Origin: Polydactylus sextarius
Lineage: Eukaryota; Chordata; Actinopteri; Polynemidae
NCBI GenBank assembly: GCA_016801845.1
Contig: CM028918.1
Span: 16,546,501 to 16,610,500, forward strand
Length of the DNA: 64,000 nt
Direction of reading: 5' to 3'
The notes under the pieces were generated by a model that saw only the letters and a list, made by a program, of their open reading frames with translations, was not told the DNA's origin and did not search any database. Below, piece after piece: positions 1 through 11,540 of the stretch; the first letter of the stretch is position 1, and each line of letters opens with the position of its first letter. The position numbers were made by a program, and so were the translations under genes.

Positions 1-786
1 CCATTGAAAATGAGCACGTTTTAGTACATTAGTACACTGTAGACATTAGTGCTTTCAAAATGAATGATTAAACCAACTGATTAACCTCTTCTTCCCTGAG
101 TGTATTTCTGAGGTTCCTTATCGAAAAGATGCATGTCCATAATTAAGAAAGAGTTTTTTTTCTGCAATAACAAACTCTTATGTAAACAATCTTGTTATCC
201 AAATAAACCTAACACTTGTGGGACTTCAAGAGAGGTGTAATCATCACAGTAGATGCTACTGTGTCAACATAATTGAGGATAAAACAGTAAAAAAAAAAAA
301 AAAAAAAAAGACACATTTTTTCCTTGCCAATTTTTTTTTGTGTGTTATAACATATAACCCCTTTGAAAATATGCTGCAGGAAACAAAAAACTAAAGAAAA
401 TTATGAATCAATATATGAATATTGTCTGTGCAAAGATTGATGCTGCTGAAGTGAACCAAAGCAAAACTACAGAGGTCTTAGAGAGGAAAGAGTCAGGCGC
501 TTTGTAATGTGGTACAGTTTGTCACCATCTGTAAAGTTGAAGTTAAATTTCTTAGTTGTCAAATAACAGAATTATTAGACATTTACATTAGAATTGAATT
601 ACAGAACTTATTTAACTTAATGTATTACATTATCCTATTATTATCATTATTATTATTATTATTATTCACAGTGCGTCACTCACATGACACAGAGCATATG
701 TTTACACTTCCATCATCCAACCACAATCAAATTCAGTCTACAAGGGGATGGCACCATTTATCTGGTGTGAGGATTCACGACCGTAG
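1..786. other. AT-rich flank without a supported gene
   Basis: I see no convincing exon here. It holds an A-run at about 290-309 and an ATT-rich stretch near 640-665. On the minus strand it is the 3' side of receptor copy A1, so its last exon or 3' UTR may lie in or beyond this stretch. Confidence 0.5.
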
Positions 787-999
787 TCACAGATACATTC
801 CTTCCATTTCCTTTACTGCAAATTAAATATATACTTTCCATTGATGTTAGCACAATAAAGTTGGTAAAATGACATTGACATGAATCCTTAATATCTAAAT
901 CTAAGTTTAACTCATAGGTTGCAACACCATAAATATATCTAATAAATGTTTGTGAGCTGAAGTGAATTGAAATTTATTAGATTATTCTATGTACCATGT

Positions 1000-1075
1000 A
1001 CCAGCTCTGCACCAAGTTTGATGCAGATGTGTTCAGCACTTTTTTGTGTAATCCTGCTGACAAACCCACAGACAG
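1000..1075 (-). repeat. fragment of a dispersed fish repeat
   Basis: Read on the minus strand, this short piece resembles a module I recognise from many fish genomes (TTTGTCAGCAGGATTACAC, then a segment ending in AAACTTGG). The family name is not known to me, and the call rests on recognition rather than alignment. Confidence 0.35.
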
Positions 1076-1129
1076 GAAACATAACTACCTGAGTTAACAA
1101 ATGCTCCACATGTATACAGTTTTACTGAC

Positions 1130-1751
1130 CCACTGTCGCTTTGCTTCTCCTCTTGAATTTGATGATGACAGCAGCGATGACGACCAGCAACACCACCGCC
1201 CCGACCACCGAACCGATGATGATGTTGGAGAAATCTGAGGTGTTATGATCTGAAACTGCCACGTAAAAACACACTAAAATGACTAATTGCTTAATTACAT
1301 GTGATGTCATTTAATTGCTGATTTGCAATATTTACATGATTTACAAAAATAAGATCAGACACTGTTCAAATATTGATTTTTATCTAATCCTAATTGAACT
1401 GTTTTTCTACCTGTGTTAAGTGTGTAGTCAGTCTGTATCAGTACTTTCTTTTCTTTGTTCTTCTTATCAACAACCTGACAGGTGAATGTTCTCTTGTGGA
1501 CGCTCTGACGCTTCACAGTCAGAACAGAGACACATTTCATCTCCTCCACAGACACAGACGTGACACCTTCACCACTCATCTCACTTCCTGCCTCGTTCAC
1601 CCAACGGATGCTGTTCTGTCTACAAGGAACAAAACGGTCGTATCTCAACAGAGAGCACTGCAATCTCACTTCACCATCTCTGTCTGGATCAGTGTCTGAT
1701 GAAAATGGAGAGACTGAGAGAAAACAAGATGTTTATTATATTTCCTCACTT

Positions 1752-1788
<37 letters not shown>

Positions 1789-2738
1789 TAATATAACTTT
1801 ATATAGAAACATGACTCACTAGTCAGAATGCTCAGATACACAGCTCTATCTGTGGGTGGGTCTCTCCGACATGTGTAGAAACCAACATCCTCAGTATTGA
1901 TGTTGTTGATAATCAGAGAGCAGCCAGTGCCAACATTCAGTCTGGCAGCTCGAGCTGAGGTCTCCACAACATTTCCCTTCAAAACCTCAACTATAGTTGT
2001 AGATTGTACTCTGTTGTAGAGCCATTCAGTGTTGGAGCATGATGTCTCAGATGGTGATACACTGTCACATGGCAGAGTAACATCTTGTCCAGGTGTGTGA
2101 TAGAGAAACCTGCGTGTTTGACTGAAACCTGCTGCAAAGACAATGATACATGCTCTGAAAATGTGACACGTTACACACATAATAATGAATATGAGAGTTA
2201 ACATTAGAGATATTTTCAACAAAATCTGATTGAGATCACAAAAAGGACTAAATCCTTATAGAATCAAATCTTTACCACGCTGAGCTTCATCTCTGACTGA
2301 CATTTGATTATTTGTTCTATAAAGTAAAGTTACAGCAAACTCGCCTCCTCCCTCTCTTTCAGAAAAAACTTGTTCAAAATGACATCACATTCAGAGTCTG
2401 AACAGAGGTCTTTCCCTCTTATTTTAACAGAAAATGTAAAAATACAGTTAAATAAAGAATAAAATAAAAATAAAGTCTGACTTTTGTGTTTTTCTTGTTA
2501 GAATTCACCAAATGAAAATTTCCAAGTGATTGGTGAAGATCACATTTCATTTTGACTTAAGAAGATTATTTGACCAAATTTACTGACCAGAAACTATTTC
2601 AAAGCTTTTCAAACTTTTGTCTCAGTAATATTTTCTTAACAGCAGTTCATGTAAACACTTAGTTACTAAATTCTTTTTAAAATGAGCCTTACCTTCAAAA
2701 TGAAGCAGGAAAATAAAGATTAACTGCAGCAGAGCCAT
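1130..2738 (-). CDS. two-Ig-domain membrane receptor A1, uncharged membrane segment; 3' end unresolved
   Basis: Exons on the minus strand: signal 2693-2738 (starts MALLQ), V-like Ig 1820-2131 (or 2128), second Ig 1411-1713, membrane exon 1130-1255. All junctions are phase 1 with GT-AG ends. The V domain has the Ig cysteines (TLPCD, FYTCRR) and the tryptophan in EWLYNR. The second has LQCSLL, SIRWVN and FTCQV. The membrane exon encodes a glycine/valine/isoleucine helix (GSVVGAVVLLVV) followed by KFKRRSK, with no charged residue inside the helix. The next exon is uncertain: a short one at 787-815 would end in MYL and stop, but this is weak. The ectodomain is nearly identical to A2 and A3, while the membrane exon is unrelated to theirs. 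I infer a cell-surface immune receptor; ligand and family name are unknown. Confidence 0.72.
1755..1786. repeat. (AC)16 microsatellite in the A1 inter-Ig intron
   Basis: The tract lies in the 106-base intron between the two Ig exons of A1. The equivalent introns carry 26 units in A2, 14 in A3 and 10 in C. Confidence 0.95.
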
Positions 2739-3085
2739 TCAGTGTCCTTCCCCTGTCAATGGTATGATCATATGAGAAGTTTGTTGTCTGCCACTTCACT
2801 GATGGCATTGCTTCATTTTTGAGGTTAGATTTTCTGTGTAAAAATAAGCTGTTAAACACCCACCTACCCTGTTGTAACTTTTCAAGAATCAGGTTACATC
2901 ACATCTCTTAAACCCTTCCCAAGACATTATTTTGGGATGAAATTGTGTTTCTTTGCTTTTTGATTCAGACAAAACTAATAAAAATGTTTCAAATGACTGA
3001 ATGATGTTTAAATTGTGACTGAAAAGAGATAGCACAGAGTGATAAAATATATAGTTTTCTATTGTGTCATTTCGGTGAAGTCAAA

Positions 3086-3365
3086 ATGAGGAAATGGTGC
3101 CAAAAAAGAGGAAGACTGAAGCTGTTTCTTAGAGTCGAAGGCAGAGGATGATTGTGTGTATTTTAACAACGTCAAGAATCCGTCAGTGTAGCCTCGAGAA
3201 CTCTACGAACCAAGGACTCAGTCCTCAATGGAAATTCAAAGTATCCTTGACACTGGAACAGCGCTTGACGAGACTCAACGACGAGGCATCCTCCAAAAAG
3301 TAGCTTTTAAGGATGGTTCATCGACTTTGAGAAATGGCCTTAGATTCTGCTCCCACGCTGGCAGG
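3086..3365 (+). other. extra block with a decayed reading frame, absent from the A3 copy
   Basis: A1 and A2 upstream regions share about 280 bases here that the A3 upstream region lacks. It is more codon-like than its surroundings: on the plus strand a frame of about 75 codons (starting ESKAEDDCVYF) runs with one stop in A1 and two in A2. I do not recognise the protein. It could be a retrocopied fragment of a gene elsewhere. The A2 equivalent is at 7495-7774. Confidence 0.4.
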
Positions 3366-3448
3366 TCTGTTGTCTGTTGTCTGTTTTGAGGTAAATGCTA
3401 AATAAATCAGTCTTGCATGCTAGAATCTTTACATTTTCTTTATAGCAG

Positions 3449-3944
3449 TTGTAGTGTCCATTTGTCCGGAAAAAACAAATTAAACTTTAAACCAAACATA
3501 ATCAGCAGGCCACTGATGCACCATGGTGATGTGGTTTGACGCAGGCAAAAGAAGATAAATGTCCAATCCTGATTCTTGCGTTTTGTTATGATTTATTTCC
3601 AAATTAATAAAACAAAGAAAAGAACAAAGAAAATCATGGCTGCTGGTTCCTCCCTTGCACTGGTAAAAACCATGTGCCCACCCAGGTGCATGCTGGTCCT
3701 CAAGGTGCCTGCCTACCTAAGTAACTTCAGGTGCCCACAGTGTGACCCAATTACCAACAAATAAACAAAAAATATTAACTATACAAATCTAAATATCCTA
3801 AACAAATAATCAACAAAGAATATCAAAAACTCTAATCTAAATAAAACAAACTCTTAAGTTAATCAAACAAAGTTACTCATAATTAGCAAATTAAATTTAC
3901 GACAAAAATCAAAAACAAAGACTAACTCTACAAATAGCTCCTAC
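3449..3944. mobile_element. MITE-like insertion, copy in unit 1
   Basis: This 496-base segment is flanked by 5-base direct repeats AGCAG (3444-3448 and 3945-3949). The matching A3 region has a single AGCAG at 11973-11977, an apparent empty site. The ends are only weakly inverted (GTAGTGTCCATTTGT against GTAGGAGCTATTTGT). It has no long reading frame. Superfamily is not assigned. Confidence 0.6.
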
Positions 3945-5318
3945 AGCAGTGAAACATGATGTACAGCCAAGGATGGTGGAAATATCTTCAGTCTTTCCTG
4001 TATTTAGTCATAAACCAAAGCAGAACAGAAAACTTTGACACGATGACCCTTTTACCATCAGTTGAAAACTTGCCTGATTACCAGAGTTATTTTACATCAT
4101 TCTGAGAGGAACATGTGTTTACCAAATAGCCCTCAAAACATGGCACAAAATTGGTTAGTAATGCAGAACCAGCCTGTAGAAATACATTCAAAACTACATG
4201 GGTGTAGACAAACTGCTTTGATTGACAGCTCCACTCAATGATGCAGCACCCACGTTGGCAGCATGACTTATTGAGCTGCTGTCTTTCATCTTGGTGTTTG
4301 TTTATGATGGCCTGAGTCTTGTGTTCCCGTATTGCAACATTTTCTGTTTAGTTGGGGACATGTCATGCAGTTTAAGATGATGAGAATGTCGTTAGCCTTG
4401 CAGGTAGTTAGTCATGAACCAAATTAGTAGAGGGGCGTGGAAATTTGTGCAGCTTTCCATCTTTGTGTGTATGTCACATTTTGATATATATCCACAATAT
4501 ACAGGTTTTTGTTCATGAAGTCTCTGATGTGGGTGTACCAGGGCCTTTGCTGCACGTATACACAACCATGTAATCTTGTCCACTACATCAGGTATGTTTT
4601 CATCTCATTCTTTCTTTAAGTATTTGTTGCACCGTGGATACAAAAAAGCAAAGCTATCATGTCTTGCTAATATTCAATGTTTGGTGCCCAAACAGAAGAC
4701 AAAAATTCATTTTAACACCTCAGCATTGCTTTCAACCAAATAAATAAACACAGGAAATCATGTGATAAAGCAAGAACAACTGTTCTTCCATATGTGAACC
4801 TGCCTCTTTATGAGATGTAAGTTCTGACATTTGACATCAAGTTCTTTAAAAGCTGAGCTGCACAATCAACTTCTAAATGAATGAATCTAAGCAAATATCT
4901 ATGAAAAAAAAAAATCTTTAGGACGTTTTGGTTTTTATTTACATTTTAATTTCCTCTCATTCAACCCCTCTCTGACATGACAAGAATTTATTTTCTTTTA
5001 TCTCTTTTTAAAATCTGTCATGCCGTTAAATAGATGTTTTGTTTTTTGCATCAAACATTTTGACCGACAGACAAATGATAGCTTCATCATCACTGCTGAA
5101 GTATTTATGTGTTATAAATACATTCAGTTCAATTTCTGTTTTAGGCCTAATGTTGCAGGTTGTTAGAGGTTGAAGATTACAGTACCAATGGCCTCCAAAT
5201 TATGTTTTTGTCCCAAATATATTTCACCTAAATGTGTAAAACATGAAATTGTAACATTTTATATCTAACAGGTCAAAGATCAACTCCACATCATTCTGGC
5301 CATTATTTCAAGTCACAG

Positions 5319-6138
5319 TTAAGAAATAGAAGGAGGGATTGTGAGCTCAATTGCTTCACTGTGGCTTGTCACTGAAGGTGTGTGACCACAAGGTGGCGAC
5401 TCTAGTTTGTCTTTCGGTGGCTTTTTGCTCACTGCAAAGAAAAAAAAAAGAGTGAGGATTAGATTCTAAAACAATGATTTATCGTGCAACTTCTTATTAT
5501 TAATCTAAATTTCCTCACTTGTGTATCTGATGGCAAGAGCAGTCATTACAGTTGTTAGGATCAGTGCTGCCGTACGCAGAGTCAACATGATGTAGCTCAG
5601 AGGAGACCATTCAGTGGAACCTGGTTCAGGCAAAAGAAACAGTAAGATAATTAGGAACAATGTTTAATCAGTATGACAAAATAACCATAACTTGTCCGAG
5701 AACTTCATATCTCACACTACTTTGTGGTCACTGGAAATCCAGTGACCACAATAAAAACCATTGCTTTACTTACAGTAAAGGATGGTGGTCTCACCTGTAG
5801 AGTCTGATGTGTAGTCAGTCTGTATCAGTACTTTCTTTTCTTTGTTCTTCTCATCAACAACCTGACAGGTGAATGTTCTGTTGTGGACGCTCTAACGCTT
5901 CACAGTCAGAACAGAGACACATTTCATCTCCTCCTCAGACACAGACGTGACACCTTCACCACTCATCTCACTTCCTGCCTCGTTCACCCAACGGATGCTG
6001 TTCTGTCTACAAGGAACAAAACGGTCGTATCTCAACAGAGAGCACTGCAATCTCACTTCACCATCTCTGTCTGGATCAGTGTCTGATGAAAATGGAGAGA
6101 CTGAGAGAAAACAAGATGTTTATTATATTTCCTGACTT

Positions 6139-6195
<57 letters not shown>

Positions 6196-7147
6196 TAATA
6201 TAACTTTATATAGAAACATGACTCACTAGTCAGAATGCTCAGATGCACAGCTCCATCTGTGGTTCGGTCTCCGTCCTTCCGACATGTGTAGAAACCAACA
6301 TCCTCAGTATTGATGTTGTTGATGATCAGAGAGCAGCCAGTGCCAACATTCAGTCTGGCAGCTCGAGCTGAGGTCTCCACAACATTTCCCATCGAAACCT
6401 CAAATATAGTTGTAGATTTTACTCTGTTGTAGAGCCATTCAATGTTGGAGCATGATGTCTCAGATGGTGATACACTGTCACATGGCAGAGTAACATCTTG
6501 TCCAGGTGTGTGATAGAGAATCCTGTGTATTTGACTAAAACCTGCTGCAAAGACAATGATACATGCTCTGAAAATGTGACACGTTACACACATAATAATG
6601 AATATGAGAGTTAACATTAGAGATATTTTCAACAAAATCTGACTGAGATCACAAAAAGGACTAAATCCTTATAGAATCAAATCTTTACCACGCTGAGCTT
6701 CATCTCTGACATTTGATTATTTGTTCTATAAAGTAAAGTTACAGCAAACTCGCCTCCTCCCTCTCTTTCAGAAAAAACTTGTTCAAATTGACATCACATT
6801 CAGAGTCTGAACAGAGGTCTTTCCCTCTTATTTTAACAGAAAATGTAAAAATACAGTTAAATAAAGAATAAAATAAAAATAAAGTCTGACTTTTGTGTTT
6901 TTCTTGTTAGAATTCACCAAATGAAAATTTCCAAGTGATTGGTGAAGATCACATTTCATTTTGACTTAAGAAGATTATTTGACCAAATTTACTGACCAGA
7001 AACTATTTCAAAGCTTTTCAAACTTTTGTCTCAGTAATATTTTCTTAACAGCAGTTCATGTAAACACTTAGTTACTAAATTCTTTTTAAAATGAGCCTTA
7101 CCTTCAAAATGAAGCAGGAAAATAAAGATTAACTGCAGCAGAGCCAT
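5319..7147 (-). pseudogene. two-Ig-domain receptor A2 with in-frame stop in the second Ig exon
   Basis: Exons: signal 7102-7147, V-like Ig 6227-6544 (or 6541), second Ig 5795-6100, membrane 5519-5620, tail 5319-5431. Splice sites and phases match A3. At 5892-5894 the codon that is CAG in A1, A3 and C (VKRQSVH) reads TAG, so translation would stop after about 190 residues, inside the second Ig domain and before the membrane segment. Everything else looks intact, including the membrane exon with its arginine (YIMLTLRTAAL) and the stop-terminated tail. It could be a recent pseudogene, a polymorphic null, or a source of a truncated soluble protein. A sequencing error cannot be excluded. Confidence 0.75.
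6142..6193. repeat. (AC)26 microsatellite in the A2 inter-Ig intron
   Basis: This is the longest of the homologous tracts, in a 126-base intron. Confidence 0.95.
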
Positions 7148-9730
7148 TCAGTGTCCTTCCCCTGTCAATGGTATGATCATATGAGAAGTTTGTTGTCTGC
7201 CACTTCACTGATGGCATTGCTTCATTTTTGAGGTTAGATTTTCTGTGTAAAAATAAGCTGTTAAACACCCACCTACCCTGTTGTAACTTTTCAAGAATCA
7301 GGTTACATCACATCTCTTAAACCCTTCCCAAGACATTATTTTGGGATGAAATTGTGTTTCTTTGCTTTTTGATTCAGACAAAACTAATAAAAATGTTTCA
7401 AATGACTGAATGATGTTTAAATTGTGACTGAAAAGAGATAGCACAGAGTGATAAAATATATAGTTTTCTATTGTGTCATTTCGGTGAAGTCAAAATGAGG
7501 AAATGGTGCCAAAAAAGAGGAAGACTGAAGCTGTTTCTTAGAGTCGAAGGCAGAGGATGATTGTGCGTATTTTAACAACGTCAAGAATCCGTCAGTGTAG
7601 CCTCAGAAACTCTACGAACCAAGGACTCAGTCCTCAATGGAAATTCAAAGTATCCTTGACACTGGAACAGCGCTTGACGAGACTCGATGACGAGGCATCC
7701 TCCAAAAAGCAGCTTTTAAGGATGGTTCATCGACTTTGAGAAATGGCCTCAGATTCTGCTCCCACGCTGGCAGGTCTGTTGTCTGTTGTCTGTTTTGAGG
7801 TAAATGCTAAATAAATCAGTCTTGCATGCTAGAATCTTTACATTTTCTTTATAGCAGTTGTAGTGTCCATTTGTCCGGAAAAAACAAATTAAACTTTAAA
7901 CCAAACATAATCAACAGGCCACTGATGCACCATGGTGATGTGGTTTGACGCAGGCAAAAGAAGATAAATGTCCAATCCTGATTCTTGCGTTTTGTTATGA
8001 TTTATTTCCAAATTAATAAAACAAAGAAAAGAACAAAGAAAATCATGGCTGCTGGTTCCTCCCTTGCACTGGTAAAAAACCATGTGCCCACCCAGGTGCA
8101 TGCTGGTCCTCAAGGTGCCTGCCTACCTAAGTAACTTCAGGTGCCCACAGTGTGACCCAATTACCAACAAATAAACAAAAAATATTAACTATACAAATCT
8201 AAATATCCTAAACAAATAATCAACAAAGAATATCAAAAACTCTAATCTAAATAAAACAAACTCTTAAGTTAATCAAACAAAGTTACTCATAATTAGCAAA
8301 TTAAATTTACCACAAAAATCAAAAACAAAGACTAACTCTACAAATAGCTCCTACAGCAGTGAAACATGATGTACAGCCAAGGATGGTGGAAATATCTTCA
8401 GTCTTTCCTGTATTTAGTCATAAACCAAAGCAGAACAGAAAACTTTGACACGATGACCCTTTTACCATCAGTTGAAAACTTGCCTGATTACCAGAGTTAT
8501 TTTACATCATTCTGAGAGGAACATGTGTTTACCAAATAGCCCTCAAAACATGGCACAAAATTGGTTAGTAATGCAGAACCAGCCTGTAGAAATACATTCA
8601 AAACTACATGGGTGTAGACAAACTGCTTTGATTGACAGCTCCACTCAATGATGCAGCACCCACGTTGGCAGCATGACTTATTGAGCTGCTGTCTTTCATC
8701 TTGGTGTTTGTTTATGATGACCTGAGTCTTGTGTTCCCGTATTGCAACATTTCCTGTTTACTTGGGGACATGTCATGCAGTTTAAGATGATGAGAATGTC
8801 GTTAGCCTTGCAGGTAGTTAGTCATGAACCAAATTAGTAGAGGGGCGTGGAAATTTGTGCAGCTTTCCATCTTTGTGTGTATGTCACATTTTGATATATA
8901 TCCACAATATACAGGTTTTTGTTCATGAAGTCTCTGATGTGGGTGTACCAGGGCCTTTGCTGCACGTATACACAACCATGTAATCTTGTCCACTACATCA
9001 GGTATGTTTTCATCTCATTCTTTCTTTAGGTATTCGTTGCACAGTGGATACAAAAAAGCAAAGCTATCATGTCTTGCTGATATTCAATGTTTGGTGCCCA
9101 AACAGAAGACAAAAATTCATTTTAACACCTCAGCATTGCTTTCAACCAAATAAATAAACACAGGAAATCATGTGATAAAGCAAGAACAACTGTTCTTCCA
9201 TATGTGAACCTGCCTCTTTATGAGATTTAAGTTCTGACATTTGACATCAAGTTCTTTAAAAGCTGAGCTGCACAATCAACTTCTAAATGAATGAATCTAA
9301 GCAAATATCTATGAAAAAAAAATGAATCTTTAGGACGTTTTGGTTTTTATTTACATTTTAATTTCCTCTCATTCAACCCCTCTCTGACATGACAAGAATT
9401 TATTTTCTTTTATCTCTTTTTAAAATCTGTCATGCCATTAAATAGATGTTTTGTTTTTTGCATCAAACATTTTGACTGACAGAAAAATGATAGCTTCATC
9501 ATCACTGCTGAAGTATTTATGTGTTATAAATACATTTAGTTCAATTTCTGTTTTAGGCCTAATGTTGCAGGTTGTTAGAGGTTGAAGATTACAGTACCAA
9601 TGGCCTCCAAATTATGTTTTTGTCCCAAATATATTTCACCTAAATGTGTAAAACATGAAATTGTAACATTTTATATCTAACAGGTCAAAGATCAACTCCA
9701 CATCATTCTGGCCATTATTTCAAGTCACAG
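7148..9730. other. spacer between A2 and A3
   Basis: It is a near-copy of 2739-5318, with the same extra block (7495-7774) and MITE-like insertion. No gene is supported. Short frames such as 8802-8993 are duplicated with the spacer and have no protein-like features. Confidence 0.6.
7858..8354. mobile_element. MITE-like insertion, copy in unit 2
   Basis: Same element as at 3449-3944, with the same AGCAG flanks (7853-7857 and 8355-8359). It was carried along by the tandem duplication rather than inserted independently. Confidence 0.6.
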
Positions 9731-10552
9731 TTAAGAAATAGAAGGAGGGATTGTGAGCTCAATTGCTTCACTGTGGCTTGTCACTGAAGGTGTGTGACCA
9801 CAAGGTGGCGACTCTAGTTTGTCTTTCGGTGGCTTTTTGCTCACTGCAAAGAAAAAAAAAAAAGAGTGAGGATTAGATTCTAAAACAATGATTTATCGTG
9901 CAACTTCTTATTATTAATCTGAATTTCCTCACTTGTGTATCTGATGGCAAGAGCAGTCATTACAGTTGTTAGGATCAGTGCTGCCGTACGCAGAGTCAAC
10001 ATGATGTAGCTCAGAGGAGACCATTCAGTGGAACCTGGTTCAGGCAAAAGAAACAGTAAGATAATTAGGAACAATGTTTAATCAGTATGACAAAATAACC
10101 ATAACTTGTCTGAGAACTTCATATCTCACACTACTTTGTGGTAACTGGAAATCCAGTGACCACAATAAAAACCATTGCTTTACTTACAGTAAAGGATGGT
10201 GGTCTCACCTGTAGAGTCTGATGTGTAGTCAGTCTGTATCAGTACTTTCTTTTCTTTGTTCTTCTCATCAACAACCTGACAGGTGAATGTTCTGTTGTGG
10301 ACGCTCTGACGCTTCACAGTCAGAACAGAGACACATTTCATCTCCTCCTCAGACACAGACGTGACACCTTCACCACTCAGCTCACTTCCTGCCTCGTTCA
10401 CCCAACGGATGCTGTTCTGTCCACAAGGAACAAAACCGTTGTATCTCAACAGAGAGCACTGCAATCTCACTTCACCATCTCTGTCTGGATCAGTGTCTGA
10501 TGAAAATGGAGAGACTGAGAGAAAACAAGATGTTTATTATATTTCCTGACTT

Positions 10553-10583
<31 letters not shown>

Positions 10584-11540
10584 TTAATATAACTTTATAT
10601 AGAAACATGACTCACTAGTCAGAATGCTCAGATGCACAGCTCTATCTGTGGTTAGGTCTCTGTCCTTCCGACAGTTGTAGAAACCAACATCCTCAGTATT
10701 GATGTTGTTGATGATCAGAGAGCAGCTAGTGCCAACATTCAGTCTGGCAGCTCGAGTTGAGGTCTCCACAACATTTCCCATCGAAACCTCAACTATAGTT
10801 GTAGATTTTACTCTGTTGTAGAGCCATTTAATGTTGGAGCATGATGTCTCAGATGGTGATACACTGTCACATGGCAGAGTAACATCTTGTCCAGGTGTGT
10901 GATAGAGAAACCTGTGTGTTTGACTAAAACCTGCTGCAAAGACAATTATACACACTCTGAAAATGTGACACGTTACACACATAATAATGAATATGAGAGT
11001 TAACATTAGAGATATTTTCAACAAAATCTGACTGAGATCACAAAAAGGACTAAATCCTTATAGAATCAAATCTTTACCACGCTGAGCTTCATCTCTGACT
11101 GACATTTGATTATTTGTTCTATAAAGTAAAGTTACAGCAAACTCGCCTCCTCCCTCTCTTTCAGAAAAAACTTGTTCAAAATGACATCACATTCAGAGTC
11201 TGAACAGAGGTCTTTCCCTCTTATTTTAACAGAAAATGTAAAAATACAGTTAAATAAAGAATAAAATAAAAATAAAGTCTGACTTTTGTGTTTTTCTTGT
11301 TAGAATTCACCAAATGAAAATTTCCAAGTGATTGGTGAAGATCACATTTCATTTTGACTTAAGAAGATTATTTGACCAAATTTACTGACCAGAAACTATT
11401 TCAAAGCTTTTCAAACTTTAGTCTCAGTAATATTTTCTTAACAGCAGTTCATGTAAACACTTAGTTACTAAATTCTTTTTAAAATGAGCCTTACCTTCAA
11501 AATGAAGCAGGAAAATAAAGATTAACTGCAGCAGAGCCAT
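9731..11540 (-). CDS. two-Ig-domain receptor A3, complete, arginine in membrane segment
   Basis: Five exons: 11495-11540, 10616-10933 (or 10930), 10209-10514, 9933-10034 and 9731-9843, all joined at phase 1, giving 294 residues. Residues 1-15 are a signal peptide core (LLQLIFIFLLHF). About 16-121 is a V-like Ig domain (TLPCD, IKWLYNR, EDVGFYNC). About 122-223 is a second Ig domain (LQCSLLRY, SIRWVNE, TFTCQV). About 224-257 is the membrane exon (LSYIMLTLRTAALIL) with an arginine inside the helix. The tail is 37 residues with no tyrosine. A charged membrane residue and short tail are typical of activating immune receptors that associate with ITAM adaptors; that role is inferred. Ligand and family name are unknown. 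Confidence 0.85.
10556..10583. repeat. (AC)14 microsatellite in the A3 inter-Ig intron
   Basis: Homologous to the tracts in A1, A2 and C; the intron is 101 bases. Confidence 0.95.

Larger units (their letters stand above)
2739..5318. other. spacer between A1 and A2
   Basis: No gene is supported. The first 340 bases upstream of the A1 start are conserved in A2 and A3 and presumably include the promoter, but I see no clear TATA box at a fixed distance. The spacer also contains an extra block at 3086-3365 and a MITE-like insertion at 3449-3944. The rest is AT-rich and duplicated in unit 2. Confidence 0.6.
1424..5808. repeat. tandem duplication unit 1 (about 4.4 kb)
   Basis: This unit runs from inside the second Ig exon of A1, through the A1 V and signal exons and the spacer, to the tail and membrane exons of A2. 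It matches 5808-10222 with roughly one difference per one or two 60-base lines by eye. Equivalent points are offset by 4387-4412 bases (1713 to 6100, 2738 to 7147, 5319 to 9731). Its left edge falls about 12 bases inside the 3' end of an exon. Confidence 0.85.
5808..10222. repeat. tandem duplication unit 2 (about 4.4 kb)
   Basis: This is the second copy of the unit, from the second Ig exon of A2 to the same point in A3. It includes the A2 ectodomain exons, the spacer and the A3 tail and membrane exons. A third, partial copy continues from 10222 to about 11890, then differs by two missing blocks and fades out near 12100. Confidence 0.85.

Noticed and set aside
787..815. Terminal exon of A1 ending in MYL and stop
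   Set aside because: The acceptor and phase are acceptable, but the exon is nine codons long and has no counterpart in other copies; not called as a feature.
1394..1796. Plus-strand frames opposite the second Ig exons (also near 5.9, 10.3 and 19.6 kb)
   Set aside because: They are antisense shadows of the conserved minus-strand Ig exons, kept open only because the exons are alike.
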